Below are positions 62,669 through 64,000 of a DNA stretch of 64,000 nt, in pieces. The position numbers and the translations under genes were made by a program. The notes beneath the pieces are model-generated. The model had not been told where the DNA came from and did no database searches. It saw only the letters and a list, made by a program, of their open reading frames with translations. The DNA comes from CAWFGW01 sp963815495. GTDB taxonomy: Bacteria; Bacteroidota; Bacteroidia; Cytophagales; JAAEPT01. How positions within the stretch are numbered: the first letter of the stretch is position 1; every line of letters begins with the position of its first letter. Location: NCBI GenBank assembly GCA_963815495.1, contig CAWFGW010000030.1:1-64000 (forward strand). Direction: 5' to 3'.

Positions 62669-63013
62669 TTGAGATTCCTCATTTCAATAGGACTCTTATT
62701 AATATTGATGCCTGTAAAGTCAGGCATCAATATTAAACCTCAGGTGGATTACTGTAGAGTGTTTGGAGCTATATATTTTGAAAAAAATAAAGACTTAGCT
62801 GACTACTCAGTTTATGTAACCACCACAGAGGGTTTTGCTGATGTCGTGGTTTTTGAAGAAGAAAATCATATGATGGCAGACGATAGCGGTTTGTGGTACA
62901 TTACAGAGGAGCGGGGTTTTGCTGATTATATTTTATACCTAGAAAAGGAACAAGGTTTGGCTGATTTCAGCATTTTTTATACGGATGTTCAAGCCTTCGC
63001 AACCTGTAATTAA
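62669..63013 (+). CDS. DUF6150 family small secreted protein
   Basis: 114 residues. A signal peptide covers residues ~1-19 (MRFLISIGLLLILMPVKSG). The mature part holds repeated short beta units with an ADxxVY-like core: LADYSVYVT, FADVVVFEE, FADYILYLE and LADFSIFYT, after a Cys and before a final Cys (CRVFG and ATCN). The start is TTG at 62669, directly after the tpiA stop; the next ATG would destroy the signal peptide. It then abuts prmA. Role unknown. Confidence 0.8.
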   Translation: MRFLISIGLLLILMPVKSGINIKPQVDYCRVFGAIYFEKNKDLADYSVYVTTTEGFADVVVFEEENHMMADDSGLWYITEERGFADYILYLEKEQGLADFSIFYTDVQAFATCN

Positions 63014-63853
63014 ATGACAGCATTATATTTAGAAGTCAACTTTGAAATTTCAGCTGAATTTTCAGATTTAATCATAGCTGAATTAGATCAGCATGGGTAT
63101 GATTCCTTTCAGGAAACAGAGACAGGAGTTCAAGCTTATATTTTAATTGATGAATTTGATGAAGAAGTCATTAAAGATTTGCAACAACAATATGAAGATG
63201 TCGTGGAATTTAACTATTCTGTTTCAGAGTTAGAAAACAAAAACTGGAACGAAGAGTGGGAGAAAAACTTTGAACAAAGCATAATCAGTGATGAATGCAT
63301 CGTTAGGGCTTCATTTCACGTTCCTGATAAGGAATATAAATACGATATTGTGATTAACCCCCGAATGTCTTTTGGAACAGGACATCATGCCACCACAAGC
63401 ATGATGTTGCTTCATGAACTGGACATGGACATTCAAGGTAAAAAAGTGTTAGACGCTGGCTGTGGAACAGGCGTATTGGCAATCATGGCAGCTAAGCTCG
63501 GTGCTAGCGAAGTTTTTGCCTATGATATTGATGACTGGTCTTATAATAATGCACTAGATAATTTTTTGTTGAACAATACGCAATCAATTGAAATTAGTGT
63601 GGGAGAAGTAGATGTCGCCATTCAAAACCGACCGTATGAAGTGATTTTAGCGAACATCAACAAAAATGTTTTGCTTCAAGATATTCAGCACTTTGCTAAT
63701 ATTCTTCAAGAAAATGGCTATCTTGTGTTAAGTGGCTTTTATGAAAAAGACATTGAAGACTTGATGAATGAAGCGAAAAAACATGATCTGTCACTTGAAA
63801 ATCAGAAAGAAAAAGACGGTTGGGTTTCGCTGCGATTGAAAAAGAATAAATAG
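63014..63853 (+). CDS. prmA: Ribosomal protein L11 methyltransferase
   Basis: 279 residues; methylates lysines of L11. The N-terminal domain (to ~110) includes NWNEEWEKNFEQ. The Rossmann methyltransferase domain has FGTGHHATTSMML, SAM motif LDAGCGTGVLAIMAAKLGA and the substrate-contacting VILANINKNVL. Start ATG touches the preceding stop (TAAATG), so it is part of the tpiA-DUF6150-prmA operon. Confidence 0.93.
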   Translation: MTALYLEVNFEISAEFSDLIIAELDQHGYDSFQETETGVQAYILIDEFDEEVIKDLQQQYEDVVEFNYSVSELENKNWNEEWEKNFEQSIISDECIVRASFHVPDKEYKYDIVINPRMSFGTGHHATTSMMLLHELDMDIQGKKVLDAGCGTGVLAIMAAKLGASEVFAYDIDDWSYNNALDNFLLNNTQSIEISVGEVDVAIQNRPYEVILANINKNVLLQDIQHFANILQENGYLVLSGFYEKDIEDLMNEAKKHDLSLENQKEKDGWVSLRLKKNK

Positions 63854-63856
63854 GAT

Positions 63857-64000
63857 ATGACAAATAAGCTTTTAGCTATTTTCCTGATTTTTTTATCTAG
63901 TTCCTTGGTTTTTGGACAAGGTAAATTTTTTGATGAAATCCATGAAGAAGTAAAAGCGAAGAAAAACCCAAGTGGTATACAATCTAGTGCCGACTTTAAA
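63857..64000 (+). CDS. Start of a secreted protein (3' partial)
   Basis: The first 48 codons are visible to the window edge. A signal peptide (residues ~1-20, LLAIFLIFLSSSLVFGQG) is followed by a charged stretch (FFDEIHEEVKAKKNPSG). It starts three bases after prmA, so it belongs to that operon. No family can be named from this fragment. Confidence 0.7.
   Translation, partial: MTNKLLAIFLIFLSSSLVFGQGKFFDEIHEEVKAKKNPSGIQSSADFK

Overview
The window looks like a chromosomal segment of a Bacteroidota bacterium, most likely order Flavobacteriales. The DNA is A+T-rich. Several very large secreted proteins carry type IX secretion (T9SS) C-terminal sorting domains of types A and B. There is a PorP/SprF-family outer-membrane protein, and DUF6089 and DUF6150 proteins that I know mainly from this phylum. 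Several genes have upstream TAnnTTTG boxes typical of Bacteroidota primary-sigma promoters. I cannot place it to genus from sequence alone.

Layout. 1-3.2 kb: the 3' end of a T9SS cargo gene, an SDR oxidoreductase and a membrane-anchored EEP-family hydrolase. 3.3-11.4 kb: purM, then an Anbu cluster (ATP-grasp, alpha-E and Anbu proteasome-like peptidase in one operon) divergent from a giant transglutaminase/DUF2126 gene. 11.4-15.4 kb: a SulP anion transporter, a tRNA-Asn with a decayed GIY-YIG element and a remodelled tRNA copy, and a divergent Nramp-like transporter. 15.5-19.6 kb: small heat-shock protein, HtrA protease, ALDH7-type aldehyde dehydrogenase and a single-domain response regulator. 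19.6-36.8 kb: a long minus-strand block with an ABC ATPase, an HhH protein, an AGCS symporter, a sugar-nucleotide reductase, a cyclophilin, hemC, holB, two OmpH/Skp chaperones, bamA, uppS, two DUF6089 proteins, nadK, a CBS protein, a hydrolase, a glutamine amidotransferase, cvpA and a GatB/YqeY protein. 36.8-40.3 kb: plus-strand pdxJ, hydrolase, RsmI-like methylase and metK.

40.4-46.7 kb is an accessory region. A lipoprotein plus secreted-metalloprotease unit has been tandemly duplicated; the first protease copy is a frameshifted remnant, and both lipoprotein genes carry long G or C homopolymers. 46.7-49.5 kb: glyA, tatC and rpiB. 49.5-52 kb: a leucine-rich-repeat gene bracketed by two copies of the rpiB 3' end, then a PorP/SprF gene. 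52-58 kb: a lipoprotein, and a 1636-residue T9SS type-B protein whose beta-propeller is interrupted by a block of Ig-like repeats with circularly permuted ends. 58-64 kb: an ECF sigma factor with a small partner gene, uvrA, tpiA, a DUF6150 gene, prmA and the start of a secreted protein.

Functionally the window mixes envelope biogenesis (bamA, OmpH/Skp, uppS, tatC), cofactor and one-carbon metabolism (purM, hemC, pdxJ, nadK, glyA, metK) and T9SS surface proteins. The features most worth follow-up are the tRNA-Asn/GIY-YIG locus, the Ig-cassette insertion, the homopolymer-bearing lipoprotein pair, the rpiB-flanked LRR gene and the Anbu/ATP-grasp/alpha-E/transglutaminase cluster.
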